DNA of 64,000 bases from NCBI GenBank assembly GCA_934085825.1, contig CAKOHR010000003.1:1-64000 (forward strand), written 5' to 3'. The position numbers and the translations under genes were made by a program. This document shows positions 51,495 to 60,477 of the stretch, piece after piece; within the stretch, counting starts at the first letter, position 1; every line of letters starts with the position of its first letter. Below the pieces are notes generated by a model. That model was not told the DNA's origin. It made no database searches and saw only the letters and a list, made by a program, of their open reading frames with translations. The DNA is from an uncultured Bacilli bacterium (GTDB taxonomy: Bacteria > Bacillota_I > Bacilli_A > RF39 > UBA660).

Positions 51495-51740
51495 ATGAAA
51501 ATTAAAGCCAGTGATTTTAAAACTAATGAGATTATAAAGATAATGAGAGAGTATGTTGATAAGACACAATTTGAGCTTGCTGACGATTGTAAAATTAACC
51601 GTAGATCTTTACAAAATTATGAATATGGTACTGTTAATTATACTTTTGAAACATTAGTAAAGATTGCTAAACATTACCATTTTGATATAACTATAGAAAA
51701 TACTAGTAAAACAGATAAAATGATTAATCACAAGTATTAA
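51495..51740 (+). CDS. XRE-family transcriptional regulator
   Basis: 81 residues with a full Cro/C1 helix-turn-helix: DKTQFELADDCKINRRSLQN then YEYGTVNYTFETLVKIAKHY. Divergent from VP3 with 128 bp between, sharing a palindromic operator. Likely controls VP3 expression and itself. Its last codons overlap the end of the SGNH gene on the other strand by 4 bp. Confidence 0.8.
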   Translation: MKIKASDFKTNEIIKIMREYVDKTQFELADDCKINRRSLQNYEYGTVNYTFETLVKIAKHYHFDITIENTSKTDKMINHKY

Positions 51741-52432
51741 TTATTTTTTTTATACATTAAATATAATGTTTTTGCTATATCTTTATGAGCTAGATAGTTC
51801 ATGTAATATGATGATTTTTCTAAGTAATATTCTTCATGTAAAGAGGTTGCTAAGATATCTAAAAATAAAGCATTATATTCTCCACATAAGATTTTAAGTT
51901 TAGAATTTACTTCTATAGCATCTTTCTTATCAAAACTTTTGGCAGGATAAACCCCTAAAACTATTATTTGCTTTTCATAAAATTCTCGTATGTTTTTTAA
52001 AAATAAATTCATTTCTTTTAAATAATTTTCAATTGTTTCTGTAGTTATTTCTTCAACCAAAGATTTACTGGCAAATTCATCTATTCCAATTGCAATTGTT
52101 AATAAATCTGATTTAGCTATTATTTGTTTTATCGGAGTATGTGAATTTTTTCCTAAATCATTGTTGTTTAAATGTTCGTTTAATTCATGAATATTTTGGT
52201 GAACATAAGAAAATTCATTATTGTAGTACTTTAAATCATTATTTGTTTCAAGTTTTTCTTTTAAATAATCATTAAAACTAGTGCCTGCAACATTATAGGG
52301 AGTCATTCCAACACTTAAACCATCTCCGATTGAAGTAAATGTTGTTTTAGATGTAACTCTCATACTATTTATTATAATTGTGGCTAACATACCAAGTAAA
52401 ATTATCATAAACAACTTATATCGTCTTTTCAT
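51737..52432 (-). CDS. SGNH-hydrolase-like exported protein with degenerate active site
   Basis: 231 residues: N-terminal membrane anchor (about 5-24) and an SGNH fold: block I FTSIGDGLSVGM (Ser replaced by Gly after GD), block III TIAIGIDEFA (where G-x-N-D is expected) and a final region YMNYLAHKDIA in place of D-x-x-H. With the nucleophile gone it is probably not an esterase. It precedes a terminator and is transcribed from just downstream of murA. Function unknown. Confidence 0.65.
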   Translation of the reverse strand: MKRRYKLFMIILLGMLATIIINSMRVTSKTTFTSIGDGLSVGMTPYNVAGTSFNDYLKEKLETNNDLKYYNNEFSYVHQNIHELNEHLNNNDLGKNSHTPIKQIIAKSDLLTIAIGIDEFASKSLVEEITTETIENYLKEMNLFLKNIREFYEKQIIVLGVYPAKSFDKKDAIEVNSKLKILCGEYNALFLDILATSLHEEYYLEKSSYYMNYLAHKDIAKTLYLMYKKNN

Positions 52433-52443
52433 AATACCCCCAT

Positions 52444-52471
52444 TAAAAAATGTAAAGATTTCTCTTTACAT
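52444..52471 (-). terminator. murA terminator
   Basis: ATGTAAAG / CTTTACAT stem followed by six T on the minus strand, immediately after the stop. Confidence 0.88.
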
Positions 52472-53733
52472 TATATTTCTTCAATTTTGATATTAGCACC
52501 TACATGAGATAATTTATTAATTATTCTTTCATAACCTCTTAGAATGTGTTCTGCATCATTTATTACTGTTGTTCCTTCTGCTAACAAACCAGCTGTAACC
52601 AATGCAGCTCCAGCTCTTAAATCTGTTGCAGTTATGACTTCTCCATGCAATTTAGTTGGTCCAGTTATTTTTGCATGTTGTCTTTCTGCCTCAATGTTTG
52701 CTCCCATTAAATTTAAATATTTGACATGTCCCATTCTATTTTCCCAAATAGTTTCTTCAAATAAAGAGATCCCATTTGCTTGGGTTAATAAAACCGATAT
52801 TGGTTGACCTAAATCAGTTGGAAAACCTGGATATACGACAGTTCTAACATTGGTTGGCCTTAAATTAGTAGTTTTATTTAATATCATTTTGTGATTATTA
52901 AGTGTAAAATTAACTCCCATCTCTTGTAATTTATTTAAAAGTACAATGTTATGTTCTGGTATCATACCATCTATTTCTAGATTATCTCCAAGAAGGGCTC
53001 CCATAATAATATATGTTCCAGCTTCAATTCGATCAGGTATTACTTTTATTTCTGCACTGTGAAGCTCTTTTACTCCTTCGATAGTTATTTCTTCTGTTCC
53101 AGCTCCATTTATTTTAGCTCCCATATTATTTAGCATCTCAGCTATATTAACTATTTCTGCTTCTCTAGCAGCATTACTTATAACAGTTGTACCTTCAGCC
53201 ATCGTTGCAGCAATCATTAAATTAACTGTGGCTCCTACTGATGCAAAATCTAAAAATATATTAGTACCTATTAGTTTTTTAGCATCGATTATGTATTTAC
53301 TATTTTCTTTAGTAATGGTAGCTCCTAGAGCTTCAAAACCTTTTAAGTGTAAGTCAATTGGTCTTGATCCTATGTTGCACCCACCAGGAAAATACATTTC
53401 TACATGTTTAAATCTTGCTAATAATGATCCCATAAAGTAATACGATGCTCTTAATTTACTGCTTAAACTTTCAGGGATAACTGTATTTTTCATATTGCTA
53501 GCATCAATATCAATTGTATCCTTGTTATTGTTTACTTTAACACTTAAAAGTTCTAATATTTCAATTAATGCATCTCTATCTGATATATTTGGAACGTTTG
53601 AAATATGAACATTACCATTAGCCATTATAGCGGCAGGAATTAAGGCTACAACACTATTTTTAGCACCTCCTATTTTAATTTTTCCACTTAAAGGTCTATT
53701 TCCTTCAATTATAATTCTTTTCAAATTTGTCAC
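52471..53733 (-). CDS. murA: UDP-N-acetylglucosamine 1-carboxyvinyltransferase MurA
   Basis: First committed step of peptidoglycan synthesis. N-terminal LSGKIKIGGAKNSVVALIPA (substrate lysine-asparagine), active-site cysteine in FPGGCNIGSRPIDLHLKG (the fosfomycin target), and DLRAGAALVTAGLLAEG near the C terminus. 420 residues, normal. Placed near spoIIR and spoIID, as in Bacillus. Confidence 0.97.
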   Translation of the reverse strand: MTNLKRIIIEGNRPLSGKIKIGGAKNSVVALIPAAIMANGNVHISNVPNISDRDALIEILELLSVKVNNNKDTIDIDASNMKNTVIPESLSSKLRASYYFMGSLLARFKHVEMYFPGGCNIGSRPIDLHLKGFEALGATITKENSKYIIDAKKLIGTNIFLDFASVGATVNLMIAATMAEGTTVISNAAREAEIVNIAEMLNNMGAKINGAGTEEITIEGVKELHSAEIKVIPDRIEAGTYIIMGALLGDNLEIDGMIPEHNIVLLNKLQEMGVNFTLNNHKMILNKTTNLRPTNVRTVVYPGFPTDLGQPISVLLTQANGISLFEETIWENRMGHVKYLNLMGANIEAERQHAKITGPTKLHGEVITATDLRAGAALVTAGLLAEGTTVINDAEHILRGYERIINKLSHVGANIKIEEI

Positions 53734-53846
53734 CTCTCATTATATTATGCAAATGTATATTAATATTTTATCTGCTGAATATTTAATTTGTCAATTAAAA
53801 GAAAAAAAAGATTTTAAAACTGTGTTAAGTTATGAAAACTTTTATA

Positions 53847-54380
53847 TTATAATATATGAAATAATCCTAATACAATTAGAAGTATAATTCCTATCATACT
53901 TGCATATTTACCTATTATCTTACTAGAATATTTGCCGATTATTAACCCCACTGATGTAAATGAGAAACTACACGTGGAAAATATAAGACTTGAAAGTACA
54001 AATTTTTGTGTTATATCACTTATTCCTAAACCAACAGTAAATGAATCAATGCTAACACTAAAAGCTAGAAATAAAAGACTAATAAAATTTAAATTTATTT
54101 TAATTTCTTCCTTTTTGAAATAATTGATTGCTAAATTAACTCCGAGTACTATAAGTATTAGTCCTAATACTATGTTACTTGCTATATTGAAATAATTCAT
54201 TATTTTTATACCTATCTTGTTACCTATAATGGGCATGATAAAATGAAAGATACCTACAACAAAAGGAAATATATTTAAGTATTTGTTATTTTTAATTAAA
54301 GATCCCATGCTTAAAGACAGAGAAAAAGTATCCATTGATAAGGATACTCCGATTAAAATTATAGATAAGAATTCTTGCAT
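53847..54380 (-). CDS. MntP/YtaF-family membrane protein
   Basis: 177 residues, six transmembrane helices in two repeats, with the paired signature motifs SLSMDTFSLSLSMG and SVSIDSFTVGLGI. MntP exports Mn2+; the related YtaF is a sporulation membrane protein. The acidic residues needed for metal transport (the Asp of each motif) are present. With spoIIR next to it either role is possible. Confidence 0.8.
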   Translation of the reverse strand: MQEFLSIILIGVSLSMDTFSLSLSMGSLIKNNKYLNIFPFVVGIFHFIMPIIGNKIGIKIMNYFNIASNIVLGLILIVLGVNLAINYFKKEEIKINLNFISLLFLAFSVSIDSFTVGLGISDITQKFVLSSLIFSTCSFSFTSVGLIIGKYSSKIIGKYASMIGIILLIVLGLFHIL

Positions 54381-54409
54381 AGCATCACCATTTAATTATA
54401 TGCACTTTA

Positions 54410-54910
54410 TTATTTATCTATTAGCTCTTTTATATATGATGTATAGGTAATATCATCATAATCTTCTTCATTTGCTTCAAGTAAACATAATGGAGGAAAT
54501 AATACACACCACCAATTATCACCAAGGCCATCACCTAGAGTTACCACTAATGATTCATAGTTTCCCGCTTTGTATGTTACTCCTTTATAATTCTTTTCAG
54601 GAAAATAATTATATCCGTAGTTTATTTTGTAATTAGTATCATATTTATTTAATATATCATTTACTTCGTACATATTATTCTTTATTTCTTTGCGAGTTTC
54701 ATCTATAGAATTTGATGTTGATAAAATGTTTGCTATTACAGGTTCTAATTCTTCCTTTATTTCTAATTTTTGAGTTTGATCTTCAAGTTTATTGCTATTT
54801 GCTATTATTCTAAATCTTATAGCATTATCTGGTATTAAAACTTTAGTTTCCCTTTTATTTACTAAAACTATTACTGTAATTAAAAATAATGCAATTATTA
54901 TCTTTTTCAA
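54410..54910 (-). CDS. spoIIR: Stage II sporulation protein R (SpoIIR)
   Basis: Forespore-secreted signal that activates SpoIIGA and hence sigma-E. N-terminal signal helix (about 3-18), then IRFRIIANSNKLEDQTQKLE, and the conserved KGVTYKAGNYESLVVTLGDG followed by GDNWWCVLFPPLCLLEA. 166 residues, close to the core length of the family. Presence argues for a functional sporulation programme. Confidence 0.95.
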   Translation of the reverse strand: MKKIIIALFLITVIVLVNKRETKVLIPDNAIRFRIIANSNKLEDQTQKLEIKEELEPVIANILSTSNSIDETRKEIKNNMYEVNDILNKYDTNYKINYGYNYFPEKNYKGVTYKAGNYESLVVTLGDGLGDNWWCVLFPPLCLLEANEEDYDDITYTSYIKELIDK

Positions 54911-54955
54911 ATTTTATCACCTGAATAAGTGATGGTGTATTTATAAATTATTTAT

Positions 54956-55672
54956 TCACTTAAATATAAATAAATATCTTGATAATCCTTGTAAATCATT
55001 TTCAAATGAATATTTTAAATTTATTTTTGATACTAATTTTTCTAGAGTTTCTTTTTGGTTGTCACCAATTTCAAATGCTATTAATCCTGGTCTATTTAAA
55101 TGCGATAAATGTGTATTTAATATTTCTTCATAAAAATATAAACCATTGTTATCTGCAAATAGTGCTATATTTGGCTCCGTTTTTTTTACCTTTTCTTCTA
55201 CAAAACCACCATAAGGTATATATGGTGGATTAGATATTATAATGTCATAATTATTTTCTAAGTCTTCAGTCATGCTTTTATTTATAAAGTTTATCTCAGC
55301 ATTATTAAGTTTAGCATTTTCTTTAGCTAAATCTAATGCATCTTTAGAAATATCTAGTGCTGTAACATTTGCATCTAGATTATTTTTAAGTGCTATAGCT
55401 ATACATCCACTTCCAGTTCCTAAATCTATTACATTTATTTTTTTATTAAACATTTCTTTGGCATATTTAACTGTTTTATCAACGAGTAATTCTGTTTCAA
55501 ATCTTGGAATTAGTACTCTTTCATCTACATTTATTGTTTGTTCTAAAAACTCTACATTACCAATTAAATATTGAGGTGGATAATTTGTTAATTTATCTAA
55601 AAGATCCTCTTTATTTGGATATTTTTTTAATAAAAGTTCCCAGTCTGGAACACTTATATAATCTGGTTTCAT
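54956..55672 (-). CDS. prmC: Release factor glutamine methyltransferase PrmC
   Basis: Methylates the GGQ glutamine of RF1 and RF2. Rossmann methyltransferase with LIPRFETELLVD, SAM loop VIDLGTGSGCIAIAL and catalytic IISNPPYIPYG. 238 residues; the N-terminal helical bundle is about 40 residues shorter than in E. coli. It follows prfA by 29 bp, the usual arrangement. Confidence 0.95.
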   Translation of the reverse strand: MKPDYISVPDWELLLKKYPNKEDLLDKLTNYPPQYLIGNVEFLEQTINVDERVLIPRFETELLVDKTVKYAKEMFNKKINVIDLGTGSGCIAIALKNNLDANVTALDISKDALDLAKENAKLNNAEINFINKSMTEDLENNYDIIISNPPYIPYGGFVEEKVKKTEPNIALFADNNGLYFYEEILNTHLSHLNRPGLIAFEIGDNQKETLEKLVSKINLKYSFENDLQGLSRYLFIFK

Positions 55673-55701
55673 CTTTCCTCCATATTCAAAAAAAGCTGGG
55701 T

Positions 55702-56766
55702 CTATTCTAAAGACATTCCAGCTAGTTTTAATTTTAAATCTTCAGTTATTAAAGCTTCAATAACTGGTTCAAGTTCACCATCCATTACTCTGTCTAAAGT
55801 CATTGTTGAGAAGTTTATTCTGTGGTCAGTAACTCTGTTTTGTGGATAGTTATATGTTCTTATTTTTTCAGAACGGTCACCGGTACCTATTTTAGACTTT
55901 CTTTCAGCACCAATAGCACTTTCTTGTTTATGTGTAATTTCATCGTTTATTTTTATTTTTAAGAGTTGCATAGCTCTTTCTTTGTTACGAAGTTGACTTC
56001 TTTCTGTTTGACAAGTAACAACTACTCCGGTTGGAACGTGAGTAATACGAACTGCAGAATTAGCTGTATTTACTGATTGTCCACCTGCTCCACTTGAATG
56101 GTATACATCAATTTTCAAATCACTTTCTTTAATGTCAATGTTTACTGTGTCAACTTCTGGCATTACTAAAACTGTAGCTGTTGATGTATGAACTCTTCCT
56201 TGAGTTTCTGTTACTGGTACTCTTTGAACTCGATGAGAACCACTTTCATATTTAAGTTTGCTATAAACATTTGCTCCCTTTACCATGAATTCTATTTGTG
56301 AAAAACCACCACTTGTGCCTTCAAGTTCATGTAGTACTTCAATTTTCCAACCACTTGCTTCAGCATAATAAGAATACATTCTAAATAAATCCCCAGCAAA
56401 GATGTTAGCTTCATCTCCACCTGCAGCTCCCCTTATTTCCATGATAACATTCTTACCATCATTTTCATCTTTTGGAACTAAAAGAATTTCTAGTTCATGA
56501 TATAATTTTTCTATTTCAGTTGTAAGAGATGCTATTTCTTCTAATGCTATGTCTTTTAACTCTGGATCATTTTCCATCATTTTAGCTTCTTCAAGGTTAT
56601 TTTGAGCTTGTTTGTATTTTCTGTAAACAACCACTGTTTCTTCTAAGTCACTTTGTTCTTTAGATAATTCTTTTACTTTATTAAAATCATTTAATATTTC
56701 TGGATTGCTTAAGTCATTTGTTAATTCATTGTATTTTGTTTCAATTGCATCTAATCTATTAAACAT
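55702..56766 (-). CDS. prfA: Peptide chain release factor 1
   Basis: Reads UAA and UAG. Contains the GGQ loop SSGAGGQSVNTANSAVRITH and the PVTETQGRVHTSTA region that holds the PxT-type codon-recognition site. 354 residues, normal. Located between rpoE-argS and prmC. Confidence 0.97.
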   Translation of the reverse strand: MFNRLDAIETKYNELTNDLSNPEILNDFNKVKELSKEQSDLEETVVVYRKYKQAQNNLEEAKMMENDPELKDIALEEIASLTTEIEKLYHELEILLVPKDENDGKNVIMEIRGAAGGDEANIFAGDLFRMYSYYAEASGWKIEVLHELEGTSGGFSQIEFMVKGANVYSKLKYESGSHRVQRVPVTETQGRVHTSTATVLVMPEVDTVNIDIKESDLKIDVYHSSGAGGQSVNTANSAVRITHVPTGVVVTCQTERSQLRNKERAMQLLKIKINDEITHKQESAIGAERKSKIGTGDRSEKIRTYNYPQNRVTDHRINFSTMTLDRVMDGELEPVIEALITEDLKLKLAGMSLE

Positions 56767-56808
56767 TTTTATCTTCCTTTCTATGTCGATTAAAATTTTT
56801 AGTAGATG

Positions 56809-57243
56809 CTATAAATTACTTTCATCAATGTCATCTACTACGACTAAGTCAGATAAATCATCTTCTGTAACATCTTCTGTTTCATCGTCTTTATCATAGA
56901 AAATATCATCTTCATTTTCTGCATTGTCAGCAGAAGTATCTTCATCATCAACTATTTCTTCTTCATCATCTTCTTCATCAAAAACAAGATCTAATTTATG
57001 TCTTGATTGTAAATCCCAATAACCTTTATCAAGCATTATAAATTTTTTATTTATTGACATTTGTTCAAAGAAGTCCATTAATTCTTCATCAACTGTTTCT
57101 TCTGGTAATTCTAAAACTTCACATACTTTAGCAAAAATATCATGTAGTTTCATTTTTTTACCACTTTCTTGTAGTATTAGTAAAGCAATATCATCATAAC
57201 CCATTAGGTCAAGTTCTTCTTTAGGTATTTGCTTTAATTTCAT
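56809..57243 (-). CDS. rpoE: RNA polymerase delta subunit RpoE
   Basis: 144 residues: N-terminal HARE-HTH domain (about 1-85; MGYDDIALLILQESGKKMKL, LDKGYWDLQSRHKLD) and a strongly acidic, disordered C-terminal half of Asp/Glu runs. Present only in Bacillota; it speeds RNA polymerase recycling. 12 bp after argS in one transcript. Confidence 0.95.
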   Translation of the reverse strand: MKLKQIPKEELDLMGYDDIALLILQESGKKMKLHDIFAKVCEVLELPEETVDEELMDFFEQMSINKKFIMLDKGYWDLQSRHKLDLVFDEEDDEEEIVDDEDTSADNAENEDDIFYDKDDETEDVTEDDLSDLVVVDDIDESNL

Positions 57244-57255
57244 AAATCATTCTCC

Positions 57256-58866
57256 TTACATTTGTTCTGGTGGGATAACCCCGATTAGGTCAAGTGCATT
57301 AAATAATGTTTGTTTAACACATCTAATCAAATTTAAATTTTCCAAAGTTTCTTCTTCGTTTTCAGTAAGCACACGATTTTTAGCATAGTATAAATGGAAT
57401 AAACTTGCTAATTCGTATACATAGTTAGTAATTAAATGTGGCAATTCTTTTATTGCGGCACTTTTTACCACTTCTGGGAATTCATAAACTTTTTCTAAAA
57501 CATTATATGATGTATCGTCTTTAATTGCAATATATTTTTCACATTTTTTTACATTTTCTTGTCCTTTTAGTATTGAACAAATTCTAGCATAGGCATAACA
57601 TACATAAAATACTGGGTTTTCATTAGACTTACTTTTAGCAAGACCTAGATCGAAATCCATTTGAGTATCTAAACTATATTTTGAAAAATAATATCTGGCT
57701 GCATTAACTCCAACTTCATCAATTAATTCTTTTAATGTAACTGATTTACCTGTTCTTTTACTCATTTTTACTACTTCGCCATTTTCTACTAGTCTTACTA
57801 ATTGTAATAATTTAACCTCTAGTTTTTCTGGATTATTTCCTAGAGCTTTAACACTACTTTTTAAACGTGCTACGTATCCATGATGGTCTGCTCCGAATAT
57901 GTCTATCATTTTGTCAAAACCACGATTTATCTTATCCATGTGGTAAGCAATGTCTGGTAAAAAATATGTTGCATCACCATCTTCTTTAATTAAAACATGA
58001 TCTTTATCATCAAAAAGACTACTGCATTTAAACCATGTTGCACCATCTTTCTCATAAGTGTAACCATTTTTAGTTAAAATATCCAAAACTTCTTTTAAAT
58101 CATATTTTTCTGATAGAGCTTTTTCACTAGTTTTAACATCGTATTTAATTCTATATTCTTCTAAGTCATCAAATATATGTCCAACCATTTCTTCTGTTCC
58201 TATTTTTTTGAAATAATCTAGATCCTTGTCTAAATAAGAGTCTTTATGTTCATCATATAACTTTTGTGCTATAGCAATTATTTCTTTACCATAGTAACCA
58301 TTTTCAGGCATTTCTGCTGGCAGTCCGCATATTTCTTTATAACGTGCTATAATCGATAAACCTAAATTAGTTATTTGACTTCCTAAATCATTAATGTAAT
58401 ATTCACTTGTTACATCAAATCCGCAAAATCTCATGATTCGAGCAAGAGAATCACCATAAGCACCTCCACGAGCGTTACCAAGGTGAAGAATACCTGTAGG
58501 ATTGGCACTAACAAATTCAATATTTATTTTTTTGCCATTACCTATATTTGAGCTTCCATATCTTTCTTTTTCATCTAAAACTTTGTTGATATTTTCAAGT
58601 AAATAATCTTTTGAAACAAAGAAATTTATAAAACCAGGTGCTTTTATTTCAATATTTTTTATACTTGGATTATCAATTTTACTCACTATATCTTCAGCAA
58701 TAAGCATTGGATTTTTCTTTAAAGTTCTTGCTAATTTCATAGCTGTATTAGTTGAAAAATCACCATTTTCTGCTAGAGCTGGTTTAGTTACTTCTATTTC
58801 TTCAACATCTTTAATTTCTAAGACTTCTAAAGCCTTTTTAATTTCTTCTATTAATAATTCTTTCAT
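57256..58866 (-). CDS. argS: Arginyl-tRNA synthetase
   Basis: Class I synthetase: HIGH-type motif ANPTGILHLGNARGGAYGDS (about residue 118), KMSKR-type motif VKMSKRTGKSVTL (about 360), N-terminal Add1 domain and C-terminal DALR anticodon-binding domain ending VKQTLFNALDLIGVIPPEQM. 536 residues, normal for Bacilli. Overlaps the DUF1934 gene by 4 bp. Confidence 0.97.
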   Translation of the reverse strand: MKELLIEEIKKALEVLEIKDVEEIEVTKPALAENGDFSTNTAMKLARTLKKNPMLIAEDIVSKIDNPSIKNIEIKAPGFINFFVSKDYLLENINKVLDEKERYGSSNIGNGKKINIEFVSANPTGILHLGNARGGAYGDSLARIMRFCGFDVTSEYYINDLGSQITNLGLSIIARYKEICGLPAEMPENGYYGKEIIAIAQKLYDEHKDSYLDKDLDYFKKIGTEEMVGHIFDDLEEYRIKYDVKTSEKALSEKYDLKEVLDILTKNGYTYEKDGATWFKCSSLFDDKDHVLIKEDGDATYFLPDIAYHMDKINRGFDKMIDIFGADHHGYVARLKSSVKALGNNPEKLEVKLLQLVRLVENGEVVKMSKRTGKSVTLKELIDEVGVNAARYYFSKYSLDTQMDFDLGLAKSKSNENPVFYVCYAYARICSILKGQENVKKCEKYIAIKDDTSYNVLEKVYEFPEVVKSAAIKELPHLITNYVYELASLFHLYYAKNRVLTENEEETLENLNLIRCVKQTLFNALDLIGVIPPEQM

Positions 58867-59195
58867 AAATCCTCTTTTCTCGTAATTTCTATTACCTTTA
58901 TTTCATCACCTAGTGAATAGGTTAATATTATTTTGTTATTTTTTTCTTCATATTTAGTATTTATATCGTACTTTAAACTATTACTATCAAATATTACTGT
59001 TAATAAGTTGTTATTAAAATCAACTCTAAATATATCTTCCGGACTTCGTCGTTCATAAATTCTATTCATACGATCTATTACATGAGTGCCATATTCATCT
59101 ACATAATAGATTATATTATTTTCAAGTTTAGCATCTTTATCCACTTCGTCGATTATTACTTCTGAACCATTTTTAAGTTTCCAATCAATTTTCAT
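58863..59195 (-). CDS. DUF1934 protein (YwiB-like)
   Basis: 110 residues, a beta-barrel of the calycin-like DUF1934 family, identified mainly by size, all-beta pattern and its conserved place directly upstream of argS (ywiB-argS in B. subtilis). Sequence motifs: YEEKNNKIILTYSLGDEIKV. Function unknown. Confidence 0.7.
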   Translation of the reverse strand: MKIDWKLKNGSEVIIDEVDKDAKLENNIIYYVDEYGTHVIDRMNRIYERRSPEDIFRVDFNNNLLTVIFDSNSLKYDINTKYEEKNNKIILTYSLGDEIKVIEITRKEDL

Positions 59196-59277
59196 GGTTA
59201 GTCACCTCTTTTTTTCTTCCATATTATAACAAACTTTATATTAAATGTATAGCAAAATTAAATATTTTTTTCAAATC

Positions 59278-59322
59278 AAAAAAGGCTGTTACAAAATTAG
59301 TTGTTTAATTAGTAATAGCCTT
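59278..59322 (-). terminator. Terminator of the Rpn-type pseudogene
   Basis: AAGGCTATTAC / GTAACAGCCTT stem with one mismatch followed by six T on the minus strand. Confidence 0.75.
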
Positions 59323-59326
59323 AACA

Positions 59327-60203
59327 TTATTTTATAATTTCTAGATTTTCTTCAGTTAACCAAGTTGCCTTAATTATCATATCTATTGGCTAATTTTCAT
59401 TAGGCATAATAATTGCAACTTTAACTGCATCTATGTCATAACCTTTAGCATAAGCTTCATTAACTGAATTTTTATAGTCAATGTATCTTTTGGTATTTCT
59501 AACTAGCATTTCATCTTCTTCTGCTGTAAAGACCATAAACAAAAGCAGCATCACTATTTAATCTTTTCAAATTATCGACACTATTCTTAATAATAGCACT
59601 ATTCATTTTTTTGGAATACTTTTCTAATTCTTCTTCATCTTTTATGCCTATCATAGTTAAAATAGGTGATTTTTTAACGCTTTCTATGTCATTATCATAC
59701 CAAAACTTTGCAAACTTTTCAACATTAATTTCATAATATTTGAACCTTGAATCAAGTTCTTCATCGTGGCTTTTATCATATATGGTGTAACACTTTATTA
59801 ATGGTGTATCCTTCCTTATATTATAACTCAATGAAATATGTATAAATTCTGATTCAATATCATATTTTTCTCCGGCGATGGTATATTGACTACAGAAAGA
59901 AAAATAATAATTCATGTTTCTAATTTTATCTTCTTCATTATAAGTAGAATTAAGTTCTAGATTAATTTTTCGTTTCCCAGCTTCAAGAAGTAAATCAACT
60001 CTTTTATACCTTTCTTTTTTTCTACGAGCATTTAATTCAACGGGAATAAACTTTATTATTCTATCAACTTTAGTTTCTAAACATTCGCTTAGAAGCATAC
60101 ATAATAAATCTATTTTTTTCTTATCTTCTCCGACGAATATAGCCTTAAACATTTTATCATAATTAAATCCATAAAATGTTTTTTCTTCAGTTTCATTTAA
60201 CAT
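59327..60203 (-). pseudogene. Rpn/PD-(D/E)XK nuclease-family gene, frameshifted with internal stop
   Basis: The main frame (60203 to 59511, 230 codons) covers the nuclease domain: NYDKMFKAIFVG, KRVDLLLEAGKRKINLELN (D...E-x-N/K core) and FKYYEINVEKFAKFWYDND. It shifts at about 59540: the next frame continues FTAEEDEMLVRNTKRYIDYK and NEAYAKGYDIDAVKVAIIM before a TAG at about 59393, after which DMIIKATWLTEENLEII runs to the final TAA. So there are two lesions. Distant relative of the remnant at 11589-12333. Strong ribosome site (AGGAGG). Confidence 0.7.
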
Positions 60204-60266
60204 AAAATTTTCCTCCTTTGTTTAAGGTTCTATTCTAAGTTCATTATACAAAAATAGTCAAGAAAA

Positions 60267-60291
60267 ATCGGTCGACATAGTTCGACGATTA
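60267..60291. repeat. Imperfect palindrome between divergent genes
   Basis: AATCGGTCGA and TTCGACGATT flank a 5-nt centre. It lies in the 265-bp gap between the Rpn pseudogene and the PBP gene, which otherwise shows only AT-rich promoter-like sequence; a regulatory site is possible. Confidence 0.4.
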
Positions 60292-60477
60292 TTTTAAAAA
60301 TACTGGTTTTAGCTAGATTTTATGGATGATTTCATGTCGAAAACTAAATAAAACTTTTTATGAATATTTTATTAGTAATGTTTTTAGAATAAGTTATACA
60401 AAAGAAAAATAAATAATAAAACTATACTTTGCATATTTTTGTGATATTATTTCCATACTAGCATATAGGTGATAACT

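Noticed and set aside
53966..53982. CACGTGGAAA sequence resembling half a parS site
   Set aside because: Only one half matches the 16-bp consensus and it lies inside the mntP gene; a similar TTTCACGTG at 8240 inside smpB also fails on the other half.
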